Positions 33,964-41,853 of a DNA stretch of 64,000 bases are shown piece by piece. How positions within the stretch are numbered: position 1 is the stretch's first letter; each line of letters opens with the position of its first letter. The notes under the pieces are model-generated. The model was given only the letters and a program-made list of their open reading frames with translations. It made no database searches and was not told the origin of the DNA. Source of the stretch: Adlercreutzia sp. ZJ304 (GTDB lineage: Bacteria > Actinomycetota > Coriobacteriia > Coriobacteriales > Eggerthellaceae); assembly GCF_011039075.1 (NCBI RefSeq), contig NZ_JAAKEG010000001.1, positions 124,001-188,000 on the forward strand. Direction: 5' to 3'. The position numbers and the translations under genes were made by a program.

Positions 33964-34967
33964 TGCGCGTTGCTGTTATTGGCGCTGGGTCGTGGGGAAC
34001 GGCACTAGCGCAGCTTTTGGCTAGTAAGGGGTATGAAGTTGCTCTGTGTTGCCGCAGACAAGAGCAGGCTGGGGAAATTAACACCAAGCACGTAAATTCA
34101 CTTTATTTGGGCAATGTGTCGCTTTTGCCTAATGTGGTGGCTACTACAAATTTGCAAGCTGCTCTGCAAGATGCAATAGCAGCTGTAATGGTCACACCTT
34201 CGCGATATTTGCGCAATGCTGCAGAAAAAATATGCCCTTACATTTCCGAGCAACTTCCCGTGGTTATTTGTTCTAAGGGAGTTGAGGGGGACAAAGGAAT
34301 TCTAGCAACAGACATGCTGGGTGACGTATTGGGAAATCCTAGTCGTTTAGCGGTCCTTTCTGGTCCGACACATGCTGAAGAAGTTGTTCGCGGTGTGCCT
34401 AGCGGGGCGGTATGCGCATCTATTAATGAAACCACCGCCGGTTTTTTCCGCGATCTTTTTGCTACGGATGCGTTTCGTACCTATACAACAGACGATGTTA
34501 TAGGCGTGGAACTTTGTGGCGCTTTCAAGAATGTGATAGCCATAGCTGTAGGAATATCTTATGGACTAGGTTATGGCGATAATACGGCAGCTATGATAAT
34601 GACGCGCGGGCTGGCGGAGATGAGTCGCATGGTTGTAGCATGTGGGGGAGAAGCACTTACATGTATGGGGCTTGCTGGTGCAGGCGATATGGTTGTTACT
34701 TGCACTTCTAATCATTCAAGAAATCGCAAATTTGGGCAGTATTACTTAGCTTGCGGTCGTAGTCTTTCCGATTTTGAAACTGATACACATATGGTTGTAG
34801 AGGGTGCACAGGCTTGTAAAACTCTACAAGCATTTCAAACGCGCCATGCGGTAGATTTGCCTCTAACTGATGCTGTGCGCAATATTATTTGGAATGGAGC
34901 TATACCAGAATCTGAGGCGCGCATTCTTATAGATAGACCTTTAAAAGACGAAATTTATGGGCTTTAG
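33963..34967 (+). CDS. gpsA: Glycerol-3-phosphate dehydrogenase (NAD(P)+)
   Basis: The 334-residue enzyme has the Rossmann start VAVIGAGSWGTALAQLLA, CSKGVEGDKG, LSGPTHAEEV, the catalytic-lysine region ELCGAFKNVIAIAVGI, and GLAGAGDMVVTCTSNHSRN. It reduces dihydroxyacetone phosphate to glycerol 3-phosphate for phospholipid synthesis and feeds PlsY and PlsC encoded nearby. It is the last gene before a 270-base gap. Confidence 0.95.
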   Translation: MRVAVIGAGSWGTALAQLLASKGYEVALCCRRQEQAGEINTKHVNSLYLGNVSLLPNVVATTNLQAALQDAIAAVMVTPSRYLRNAAEKICPYISEQLPVVICSKGVEGDKGILATDMLGDVLGNPSRLAVLSGPTHAEEVVRGVPSGAVCASINETTAGFFRDLFATDAFRTYTTDDVIGVELCGAFKNVIAIAVGISYGLGYGDNTAAMIMTRGLAEMSRMVVACGGEALTCMGLAGAGDMVVTCTSNHSRNRKFGQYYLACGRSLSDFETDTHMVVEGAQACKTLQAFQTRHAVDLPLTDAVRNIIWNGAIPESEARILIDRPLKDEIYGL

Positions 34968-34975
34968 AAATATAT

Positions 34976-35168
34976 GCGGGCCCGTTGGCGATAAGGGGAG
35001 AAAAACCAACGAGCCCGCTTTGTGCGCCTAGCGCACCTGCTTTGGACTGCCAAACAAGGTTTGGAGGAGAAGAGGATTCACGGGTAAATCAGTAGGCAGT
35101 CCTCCAGCAATACTTTCTGCTTTTGCGCTCTTGTTTTGGCAAGTTAATATTAGCTTGGTCGCTGTCAA
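34976..35168 (-). ncRNA. Candidate structured RNA of unknown class
   Basis: The minus strand shows a TTGACA box (35168-35163) with TTAACT 15 bases on, then nested helices: GGACTGCC/GGCAGTCC enclosing GATT/AATC and CCAAAC/GTTTGG hairpins, a GTGCGC/GCGCAC hairpin, and a 13-bp stem GCGGGCTCGTTGG/CCAACGGGCCCGC. The last stem is fully paired (one G-U) only on the minus strand, which favours that polarity. It is not recognisable as 4.5S, 6S, RNase P, tmRNA or a riboswitch I know. It could also be just the 3' region of the alkyltransferase-like gene plus the gpsA terminator. Confidence 0.35.
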
Positions 35169-35238
35169 AATTGGCGCATATATTCACTCGGTTAACTTTA
35201 AGATTAAACCTCGTTACGATGCTGAAAACATTGCAGAA

Positions 35239-35715
35239 CTAAGCGTATCGGCGCTCTAATTCTAGGAAAGCACGGCGAAGTTGAGCATTTTTATCGTTCG
35301 CTTCAATGCGACCGCTTGTGGCGACTACTCGATGAGCTGGCACTAGTATCACAAGTGGATTTTGTCGTATTGCGCTACCAACTGCGCTGCTTGCTTTCGG
35401 GTGTCCTATTAATTGCGCCACATCTGTTGCTGTGCATGTTTGGGCATATGGAATTTGTAAAATGCGATTCCAAACTTTTAGTTGAAAATCGCTACCTTCT
35501 AGCAAAATTGGCACATCGAATACGGTGCGCTTTCCTGAAAAATATTCCATCAATTGATTTGCGCATTTGTTTGTTACGGCACTAGGTCGCTTTTCGCCTT
35601 CTAGCAATTGATTGCCTAATACCATGCGACATATATTATCTTTATACGCACCAATAGATACCGATCCGTATTCGGTTCGGTAGATGAAGAAGTTTCGCTG
35701 TGGAGCGCGATTCAT
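35239..35715 (-). CDS. Alkyltransferase-like protein (O6-methylguanine methyltransferase fold, no catalytic Cys)
   Basis: The 158-residue protein has the Ogt/Ada-C layout: an N-terminal ribonuclease-like domain and the helix-turn-helix FQLKVWNRILQIPYAQTCTATDVAQ. The active-site loop reads ILVPAHRVVATSGRI, so the invariant cysteine of PCHR is alanine (codon GCT). Alkyltransferase-like proteins with PWHR or PAHR bind O6-alkylguanine without repairing it and recruit nucleotide excision repair. I place the start at 35715, 7 bases after AGGAGA; longer frames overlap rpe. It may have lost repair activity or have been adapted as a damage sensor. Confidence 0.82.
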   Translation of the reverse strand: MNRAPQRNFFIYRTEYGSVSIGAYKDNICRMVLGNQLLEGEKRPSAVTNKCANQLMEYFSGKRTVFDVPILLEGSDFQLKVWNRILQIPYAQTCTATDVAQLIGHPKASSAVGSAIRQNPLVILVPAHRVVATSGRIEANDKNAQLRRAFLELERRYA

Positions 35716-35825
35716 ACACATTCTCCTAACTTCCTGATGATTATATCTCATAGCAATATGTTCACTCTTTGTTTGCAATACATAAGCTAGAATGGAAAAA
35801 GCGACAGGCGATAAAGGGGTGCACT

Positions 35826-36521
35826 GTGTTTCAGTCTGTAAAGATATGTCCGTCAATACTTTCAGCCGACTTTACACGCTTAGGTCAAGAGGTTGATACG
35901 GTTGTAAACGCTGGTGCCGGATTCATACATATTGATGTTATGGATGGGCATTTTGTTCCGAACTTGACGATGGGTGTGCCTGTGGTAAAACAACTGCGGC
36001 AGCGCGGAAATGTGCCCTTAGATGTACACCTTATGATAGATAATCCCCTTGAACAGCTGCCATGGTTTTTAGATGCCGGGTGCGACATGATATCTGTCCA
36101 TGCTGAAACGCTTGACTTAGATGGGTTGTGCCGCGCGGTGCAGATTATGCATGAAGGTGGCGTTTTGGCGGCTGTAGCTATTAAGCCAGCTACACCGACA
36201 AGTGTATTGAAGCCTGTTATAAAAGAGCTAGATATGGTGCTGGTAATGAGCGTAGAGCCGGGTTTTTCGGGTCAAAGCTACATCGAGGGTACCGATGCAA
36301 AAGTGGCTGAAGTTGTACGTATGTCTAATGCTGCGGGTTGTAGCCCTCTTATTCAGGTAGATGGCGGAATAGGAAAGACTACTGCTCCTTTAGTGTGCGC
36401 TGAAGGAGCTGACTTACTGGTGTGCGGAAATGCTGTGTTTGCGCAGCCCGATCCGGCGGCTTCCTTAAAAGCAATTCAGGAAGTTGGCGAAGCGGCTCGC
36501 TTGGAGGCGCTCAATTTATGA
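35826..36521 (+). CDS. rpe: Ribulose-phosphate 3-epimerase
   Basis: The 231-residue TIM-barrel enzyme has ICPSILSADFTRLGQEV, HIDVMDGHFVPNLTMG, the DVHLMIDNP block, VMSVEPGFSGQSY and QVDGGI, covering the metal ligands and catalytic residues of Rpe. It interconverts ribulose and xylulose 5-phosphate. The GTG at 35826 follows AAAGGGGTG and matches the family start; the upstream extension to 35769 is not conserved. It overlaps the next gene by 4 bases. Confidence 0.93.
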   Translation: MFQSVKICPSILSADFTRLGQEVDTVVNAGAGFIHIDVMDGHFVPNLTMGVPVVKQLRQRGNVPLDVHLMIDNPLEQLPWFLDAGCDMISVHAETLDLDGLCRAVQIMHEGGVLAAVAIKPATPTSVLKPVIKELDMVLVMSVEPGFSGQSYIEGTDAKVAEVVRMSNAAGCSPLIQVDGGIGKTTAPLVCAEGADLLVCGNAVFAQPDPAASLKAIQEVGEAARLEALNL

Positions 36522-37723
36522 GCGATACAGCGGATTTCATTTACTTAGATTATGCTGCTACATCTCCGCTTTGCGAAGAAGCGCTATCTGCTATGCAGCC
36601 ATATTTGCGCTCGGGTATGGGCGGCATGCCTCTTAACGCGAACGCCAATACGCTATACACAGCAGGACGTGTGGCATATCGTGCGCTAGAAGATGCTCGC
36701 AGACAAATTGCTAAAGACTTAGGAGCAAGACCAGATGAGATTATTTTCACATCTGGAGCCACCGAGGCCGATAATGCTGCGCTAATAGGAATTGCTCATG
36801 CTGAAGCTGAACGTCGCAACCATGCGCAAGCAGGTGTTTTTTCGGGGCATATCATTGTTTCTGTTATTGAACACGACGCTGTATTACAGGCGGCTGACAA
36901 GCTGTCTAAGCTAGGTTTTCAAGTTGAATATTTGAAGCCAACACGCAATGGCTTTATAGATGCGCATGCCCTACAGCGCACAATTCGTGAAAATACCATT
37001 CTCGTTTCTGTTCAGGTGGCTAATTCGGAAGTTGGTGCTATTCAGCCCGTGCGTGAACTGGCTGCTATTGCGCATTCCGTAGGCGCGTTTTTTCATACCG
37101 ATGCTACGCAGGCGCTAGGCAAGCAAATGATAAATCTCCACGAATGGGGTGTGGATGCAGCTTCTTTTTCGGCGCATAAAATAGGGGCAATGAAGGGTGT
37201 GGGCGCTCTGTATTTAAAGGCGCGAACACCATTTGCACCTCAGGCGCTTGGGGGAGGTCAGGAAAACAAGCGGCGCAGCGGTACGCAAAATGTTTGCGGT
37301 GCCACAGCTTTTGCCGCTGCGTGCAAAGCTGCTATTAGTATGCAGGCTGCAGAGTCGGCGCGTCTTATGCATCTGCGCGATAAGATTTATAGTGCTATAG
37401 CGTCTATGGATACAGTCATTCCTACGGTTCAAATAAAGCCGGCTTCTTTAGACTATTTACCAAATATCGTTAATATGATAATTCCCGGCATAGAAAGTGA
37501 AACTCTTGTTCTGCGCTTCGATTCGCTTGGCATAGCAGTTTCTGGCGGTAGTGCCTGCTCTTCGCAGTCGCTAGAGCCAAGCCATGTTCTACGCGCTATG
37601 GGAATATCTAGCGACGATGCCCGTTGTGCGCTACGTGTATCTATGGGGCGCACTACTACTGAAAACGATGTGGAGGCGTTTTTGCAAGCTCTTCCAAAAG
37701 TTATACATTGGATGCGATCTTAG
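36518..37723 (+). CDS. Cysteine desulfurase (NifS/IscS-like)
   Basis: The 401-residue PLP enzyme opens with FIYLDYAATSPLCEEAL. It has FTSGATEADNAALIG, the PLP-lysine segment SFSAHKIGAMKGVGALYLK and the catalytic cysteine in SGGSACSSQSLEPSHVL. It releases sulfur from cysteine for iron-sulfur clusters, thiolated tRNA or molybdenum cofactor. The start at 36518 overlaps the rpe stop (ATGA). No IscU or MnmA gene adjoins it in this window, so the acceptor is not evident. Confidence 0.92.
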   Translation: MSDTADFIYLDYAATSPLCEEALSAMQPYLRSGMGGMPLNANANTLYTAGRVAYRALEDARRQIAKDLGARPDEIIFTSGATEADNAALIGIAHAEAERRNHAQAGVFSGHIIVSVIEHDAVLQAADKLSKLGFQVEYLKPTRNGFIDAHALQRTIRENTILVSVQVANSEVGAIQPVRELAAIAHSVGAFFHTDATQALGKQMINLHEWGVDAASFSAHKIGAMKGVGALYLKARTPFAPQALGGGQENKRRSGTQNVCGATAFAAACKAAISMQAAESARLMHLRDKIYSAIASMDTVIPTVQIKPASLDYLPNIVNMIIPGIESETLVLRFDSLGIAVSGGSACSSQSLEPSHVLRAMGISSDDARCALRVSMGRTTTENDVEAFLQALPKVIHWMRS

Positions 37724-37734
37724 GTGGTTTTGCT

Positions 37735-38550
37735 ATGCAACTTGTAAATACTCATTGTCATTCAAAATATTGCGGGCATGGAGCGGGGGAAATTAACGAA
37801 TATGTTGAGGCGGCAAAACGCTCTGGTCTTACTACGCTAGCTTTCACTGACCACTATCCATTAACTCCAGCATTTGATCCGAAAGAATATTTATCGGTTC
37901 TGCCGCAGGATATGCCACTTTATGAGCAAGCCGTATTAGATGCGCGCAGGGAGAATCCAGATTTGGACATATTGCTTGGCGTGGAACTAGATTATTTGGG
38001 TGCCGATGAAGACAGAGATATAACAACAGCCGATCTTAGCCGATTCGATATTGTGTTAGGCTCGGTGCATTTTGTAGATCGCTGGGCATTTGATGATCCA
38101 GATCAGCGCAGCGTTTGGGAAGAAGAAGGGCAGGCTGATCGAATATGGCAGCGCTACGTCGATTTGTGGTGTGAAGCTGCGGCTGATACATCTTTGCGCT
38201 TCGACGTAATGTCGCATCCCGATTTAGCAAAGAAGTTTGCATACTATCCTTCATTTAATTTGCAGCCTATGTACGAGCGAATGGCTGAGGCGGCTTGTGC
38301 GGGCGATCGTATGGTGGAAGTTAACACTTCGGGTGCTTACTATGCTTGTGCGGAAATTTTTCCAGCTCCTGCGTTGCTGCAACAATTTTGTCGTGCTGGT
38401 GTTCCGTGCACCGTAGGCAGCGATGCGCACGATCCTAAGTATGTAGCGCGCGACATAGAGAAAGCTTATAGACTTATGTATGATGCTGGTTACCGTTACG
38501 TCACCGTTGTTACACAAGGCGGCGATAGGCGTATTATCCCTATAGAATAA
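37735..38550 (+). CDS. PHP-domain phosphatase (histidinol-phosphatase-like)
   Basis: The 271-residue protein starts with the PHP metal motif NTHCHSKYCGHG and continues with FTDHYPL, GVELDYLG, GSVHFVDRW, DVMSHPDL and the late SDAHDP, giving the full set of metal ligands of the PHP fold. HisK-type histidinol phosphatases have this size and motif set, but no other his genes are here, so the substrate is open. I take the ATG at 37735, with AGGTGG upstream. Confidence 0.82.
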   Translation: MQLVNTHCHSKYCGHGAGEINEYVEAAKRSGLTTLAFTDHYPLTPAFDPKEYLSVLPQDMPLYEQAVLDARRENPDLDILLGVELDYLGADEDRDITTADLSRFDIVLGSVHFVDRWAFDDPDQRSVWEEEGQADRIWQRYVDLWCEAAADTSLRFDVMSHPDLAKKFAYYPSFNLQPMYERMAEAACAGDRMVEVNTSGAYYACAEIFPAPALLQQFCRAGVPCTVGSDAHDPKYVARDIEKAYRLMYDAGYRYVTVVTQGGDRRIIPIE

Positions 38551-38584
38551 CTAATATATCTACGCGCAAGAAGGAGCGATTCAA

Positions 38585-39478
38585 ATGGCAAAAAGTACAA
38601 CTACTGAGGCTATTCAGAAACGCAAAACACCGCTTCCGGCTAAGCAAGCAAAACGGGTTACTGTAGCTTCGCTTGAAGCAGCGCTTTTGAAAGAATTTCC
38701 CGACGTTGATGCTGAATCTTGGGACACCACAGGCATCTATGTAGGGGAAGGTGCTATTCCTGTCACTAAGGTGGCTGTAGCGCTAGATCCTACGGTTCCT
38801 GCAATACTTCAAGCTGCATCATGCTCAGCTCAGGTGCTAGTTACGCATCATCCTGCCTATATTGAAGCGCCTGCTACATTTGCACCTGAAGTATCGTGTG
38901 CTATATCACCCGGAGCTGCGGTGTATGCCGCTGCTAGAAACGGAGTGGCGCTTATGTGTTTTCATACTGCCTTAGATGTAAGCAATAAAGCGCAAAAAGC
39001 ACTACCTGCTATGCTGAACCTCGATTACAAAGGCAAAGTTTTACAGCCTATAGCTACTAGTAAGCGTAAAGGATATGGGCAGATTTGCACTGTTTTGAAG
39101 CAAGATGGAAAGGCTGTAACACTTGGTCAGCTGGGTGCTCGTTGCACATCTGTATTTGGGCGTGCGCCGCGCATCTGGGGCGATTTTAATGCCGGAGTAG
39201 AAACTGTTGTTACAGCTTGTGGTAGTGCTAGCAATATAGTAGAGGCATGCATTAAAGCCAATGTTCAATGTCTTATTTGCGGTGAATTGAAGTACCATGA
39301 TGCCCTTGCTTTGTCGCAGGCAGGTGTTGCCGTTATAGAGCTAGGACACGATTTAAGCGAGCTTCCGTTAGTGGCTGTGTTGGCTGATTCTGTGGCTCAT
39401 GCTGGTATCAGTCGCGATTCTATCCTTATAGTAGATCAGTCTAGTAACTGGGCTTATCCCGAGGCTATTCGTTTATAG
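38585..39478 (+). CDS. Nif3-like dinuclear metal-centre protein
   Basis: The 297-residue protein has the Nif3/YqfO blocks SWDTTGIYVGEG (replacing the usual DN-G), VTHHPAYIE, MCFHTALDVS, TACGSASN and CGELKYHDAL with a final ELGHDLSE. These supply the His and Glu ligands of a dinuclear metal site in a hexameric ring. Nif3 proteins are often annotated as GTP cyclohydrolase-like, but the function is not settled. GAAGGAG precedes the ATG. The zinc-ribbon gene follows after 72 bases, a conserved pairing. Confidence 0.9.
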   Translation: MAKSTTTEAIQKRKTPLPAKQAKRVTVASLEAALLKEFPDVDAESWDTTGIYVGEGAIPVTKVAVALDPTVPAILQAASCSAQVLVTHHPAYIEAPATFAPEVSCAISPGAAVYAAARNGVALMCFHTALDVSNKAQKALPAMLNLDYKGKVLQPIATSKRKGYGQICTVLKQDGKAVTLGQLGARCTSVFGRAPRIWGDFNAGVETVVTACGSASNIVEACIKANVQCLICGELKYHDALALSQAGVAVIELGHDLSELPLVAVLADSVAHAGISRDSILIVDQSSNWAYPEAIRL

Positions 39479-39550
39479 GTAAATTCGTTTCGAAATATCA
39501 CTTGGAATTGCCGTATAGTTAGCACTAAACCGTTCGATAAGGAATCGCTT

Positions 39551-40270
39551 ATGGAAGCAAAAATAGATGACCTCGATCGCCTGCTAGAAGTTCAGAAGTA
39601 CGATCTTGAGTTATATAATCTGAAAAAGCAGCTTACAGAATTACCCCAGCCTAAGGTTATTGCAAACGCGCGGACCAAGCGTACTGAATTGCAAAAGAAG
39701 GCAGACCAGATTGGCGCTCTGAAAAAAGATGCTACTAAGCGATTGCTTCGCGTGTGCGATGAGGATGAATCGCTTGTAAAAAAAGAGCGAGGTGTTCAGG
39801 CTGCCATAGATGCTGCAGGCGGAGACTACCGCAACATTGAAGCTCGCTCAAAAGAACTTGCCGGTATAGCAAAGCGCAGAAATACTCTGTCTGAGAACAG
39901 GGCAGAAATTGAAGCTGAACTGGCAAAAATATCTGCTTTAGAAGCGCAGGTTTCAAATGCTATTCAAAGCGTAGAGCGTATAGAGGCTCAAACCGTTGAG
40001 GAATATAGACGTGAAGGTGGGGCTATTCAGCAAAAAGCAATAGACTTAGAGCGGCAGCGCGATTTGCTTTTTACAAGCATAGATGGTTCTCTAGTGGAGA
40101 AATATCGCAAAATTGCCGAGAGGCTCAAGGGTATTGCAATAGGCGAATTGCAAGAGAATCGTTGTGGTGTGTGCCGCTCTGCGATAGAGGGTGGTCGTTT
40201 GATTGATTTGCGAAATCAAGCGCCGCTTGGAATTTGCCCATCGTGTAGTCGCTTGCTTATTATTCGCTAG
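39551..40270 (+). CDS. Coiled-coil zinc-ribbon protein (DUF164 / C4-type)
   Basis: The 239-residue protein is almost entirely coiled coil (about residues 5-190). It ends in a C4 zinc ribbon, CGVCRSAIEGGRLIDL...CPSC (about residues 205-235). This is the YbgI-neighbour family often paired with Nif3-like genes. The molecular role is unknown; the coiled coil suggests a scaffold or nucleic-acid adaptor. Confidence 0.85.
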   Translation: MEAKIDDLDRLLEVQKYDLELYNLKKQLTELPQPKVIANARTKRTELQKKADQIGALKKDATKRLLRVCDEDESLVKKERGVQAAIDAAGGDYRNIEARSKELAGIAKRRNTLSENRAEIEAELAKISALEAQVSNAIQSVERIEAQTVEEYRREGGAIQQKAIDLERQRDLLFTSIDGSLVEKYRKIAERLKGIAIGELQENRCGVCRSAIEGGRLIDLRNQAPLGICPSCSRLLIIR

Positions 40271-40362
40271 AACATGCATTGAATGTATCAAAATTGAAAG
40301 AGGCTACGTTTAGAAGCTGTGCAGTTCTCGCTTCGCCTTTCTGGTTTTGCTGATTGGTATAT

Positions 40363-40690
40363 AGACAAAAAAGTGTGTAAGGCTCAGTCCATCGCCAATG
40401 GATAAGGAGTGCTGTTGTGGAACTCTGACCAAACCAGACCGTGTGTTGCCTTCGTCACTTTTTAGGCGAAAAATGGTCAAAACTTCCGACTTTCCACAGT
40501 CTATAATGCCAAATTACGCCAATTACGAATCAAAATAGAATTGAAGAACCCTGTTTGCCCAGTGTTCTCCACAATTCAAGTTAGCTATGTGACGCTATAA
40601 CCATGGAAAGCTGGAAGTTTTGACCATTTTTCTAACTTTTTTGAACTAGTATGCGGATGAGTTGAATCGTAATCTAGCGTCAAGGTGTTG
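40363..40690 (-). repeat. Inverted partner of the repeat at 18561-18885
   Basis: About 328 bases match the reverse complement of copy A, with roughly 94-95% identity by eye. It contains the internal 29-bp inverted arms at 40468-40496 and 40604-40632. Together the two copies could support inversion of the 21.5 kb between them. Confidence 0.8.
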
Positions 40691-40862
40691 AGAGTTTACC
40701 CAAAAGCCATCCAACAAACACTTTAAGCTATCTTGCGGAGGTATCGTTTTTCCTAGCACTAGAGCCTCCGAACAAGGTGCATCTCTACCTCTGCTTTCCT
40801 GCTTTAGTGAATTTGTTCTTTGACATTTTGCTGCCGCAAATGCTGCATTTTGAGATAGACAC
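40690..40862 (-). pseudogene. IS1249-like transposase N-terminal fragment
   Basis: From a GTG at 40862 the minus strand reads ISKCSICGSKMSKNKFTKAG, then KQR-stop-RCTLFGGSSARKNDTSAR-stop-LKVFVGWLLGK. The CxxCGSKM...RC...FGGSSxRxNDT...LxxFxGWLLGK pattern is the zinc-finger N-terminus of IS1249-type transposases. Both stops sit where Trp and Gln are expected. The rest of the transposase is missing. Confidence 0.75.
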
Positions 40863-41068
40863 TGCTCACCTCTGTCCATAACTGACTTTTTCTTGGAAAA
40901 AGCTTACCTGAACAGGGATGTCAAGTGAGAATCCTACACACTTTTTTGCCTATATGAAAGTCGAGCAGCATCGACTTCAGAGGCATCTATTTGGTATCTG
41001 AACAGGGAAAACAGCATAAACTTTTACACACTTTTTGCCTATATGTCTGCTGATTACTATTGGCAAAT

Positions 41069-41094
41069 AAAAAAGGACCTGCGGGTCCTTTTTT
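41069..41094. terminator. Bidirectional terminator downstream of rpmB
   Basis: AAAAGGACC-TGCG-GGTCCTTTT is a perfect stem with A and T runs on both sides, 22 bases past the rpmB stop. Confidence 0.85.
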
Positions 41095-41115
41095 AATGCT
41101 GTATTTACGCGAGAG

Positions 41116-41307
41116 CTATGCGCGCTCTACTTTTCCTGCCTTCATGCAGCTGGTGCAGACATGTGCTTTGCGCACTTTGCCTTTAGCATCACGAATAGTA
41201 ATTTTTTGTACATTCGGACGGAAAACGCGATTGCTTACCCTATGCGAGTGGCTAATGCTGCGACCTGCAACTGGGTGCTTACCGCAAACTTCGCAAACCT
41301 GTGACAT
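41116..41307 (-). CDS. rpmB: 50S ribosomal protein L28
   Basis: The 63-residue protein has the L28 signature: CEVCGKHPVAGRSISHSHR, NRVFRPNVQKI and VCTSCMKAGKV. The CxxC...CxxC set indicates the zinc-binding (C+) form. It is transcribed divergently from the Asp23 gene and ends at a strong terminator. AGGAGAAG precedes the ATG. Confidence 0.96.
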   Translation of the reverse strand: MSQVCEVCGKHPVAGRSISHSHRVSNRVFRPNVQKITIRDAKGKVRKAHVCTSCMKAGKVERA

Positions 41308-41466
41308 GTTCTTCTCCTATAAGCGCATGGCATTTAAGCCGTCTTGTCGATAGCTGTACAACTATAGCACAGCATAACGCCCAACAGTGTAAGATTTTCC
41401 GCTATACTTATCTGAAAAGCGACATGCCAGCGCCATATTGTTGCGCATCCTATAGGAAGGAGCCTA

Positions 41467-41814
41467 ATGGCTGAGGTTATTCAAGGGAATCTGCACGTTG
41501 CGAACGACGTGTTGGCGGATATAGTTGGAAACGCTGCTATGGAATGCTACGGTGTTGTTGGTATGACGGCACCTAATGCTGTAGACGGCATTGCTAAGAT
41601 ACTTCCAAAATCGCGTTTACGCCGTGGGGTTGTAGTAACACCAGAAGATGATGGCGTGAAAGTAGATCTTTACGTTGTTATTGAATACGGCACCAACATC
41701 CAGACGGTTTCTCAAAACCTACGCGATCAGGTAGCTTTTGCATTGAAGGAATATGCTCGCGTGCCCATGAAAGATGTAGAAGTGCACGTACAAGATGTTA
41801 AAGTGCGAGGTTAA
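41467..41814 (+). CDS. Asp23/Gls24 (YloU-like) family protein
   Basis: The 115-residue protein has the Asp23/DUF322 pattern: GNLHVANDVLADIVGNAAMECYGVVGM, LRRGVVVTPEDDGVKVDLYVVIEYG, VAFALKEYARVPMKDVEVHVQDV. In Gram-positives this small gene sits directly before the DAK2/FakA gene, as here (39-base gap). It is linked to envelope homeostasis. GAAGGAG precedes the ATG. Confidence 0.92.
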   Translation: MAEVIQGNLHVANDVLADIVGNAAMECYGVVGMTAPNAVDGIAKILPKSRLRRGVVVTPEDDGVKVDLYVVIEYGTNIQTVSQNLRDQVAFALKEYARVPMKDVEVHVQDVKVRG

Positions 41815-41853
41815 TCCGTCTACTGTAATACAATAAAAAGGAGCTTCATACAG

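Larger units (their letters stand above)
40356..41045 (-). mobile_element. Decayed IS256/IS1249-family element, copy B
   Basis: Inverted ends TATATAGACAAAAAAGTGTG (from 40358) and CATATAGGCAAAAAGTGTGT (minus strand from 41045) resemble IS256-family termini. A second copy of the right end lies at 40955-40935, each followed by CCCTGTTCAG, so the right end is tandemly duplicated. Inside, the minus strand keeps a broken transposase N-terminus. The left half (40363-40690) matches copy A at 18561-18885. The region is non-functional and fills most of the 845-base gap between the zinc-ribbon gene and rpmB. Confidence 0.75.
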
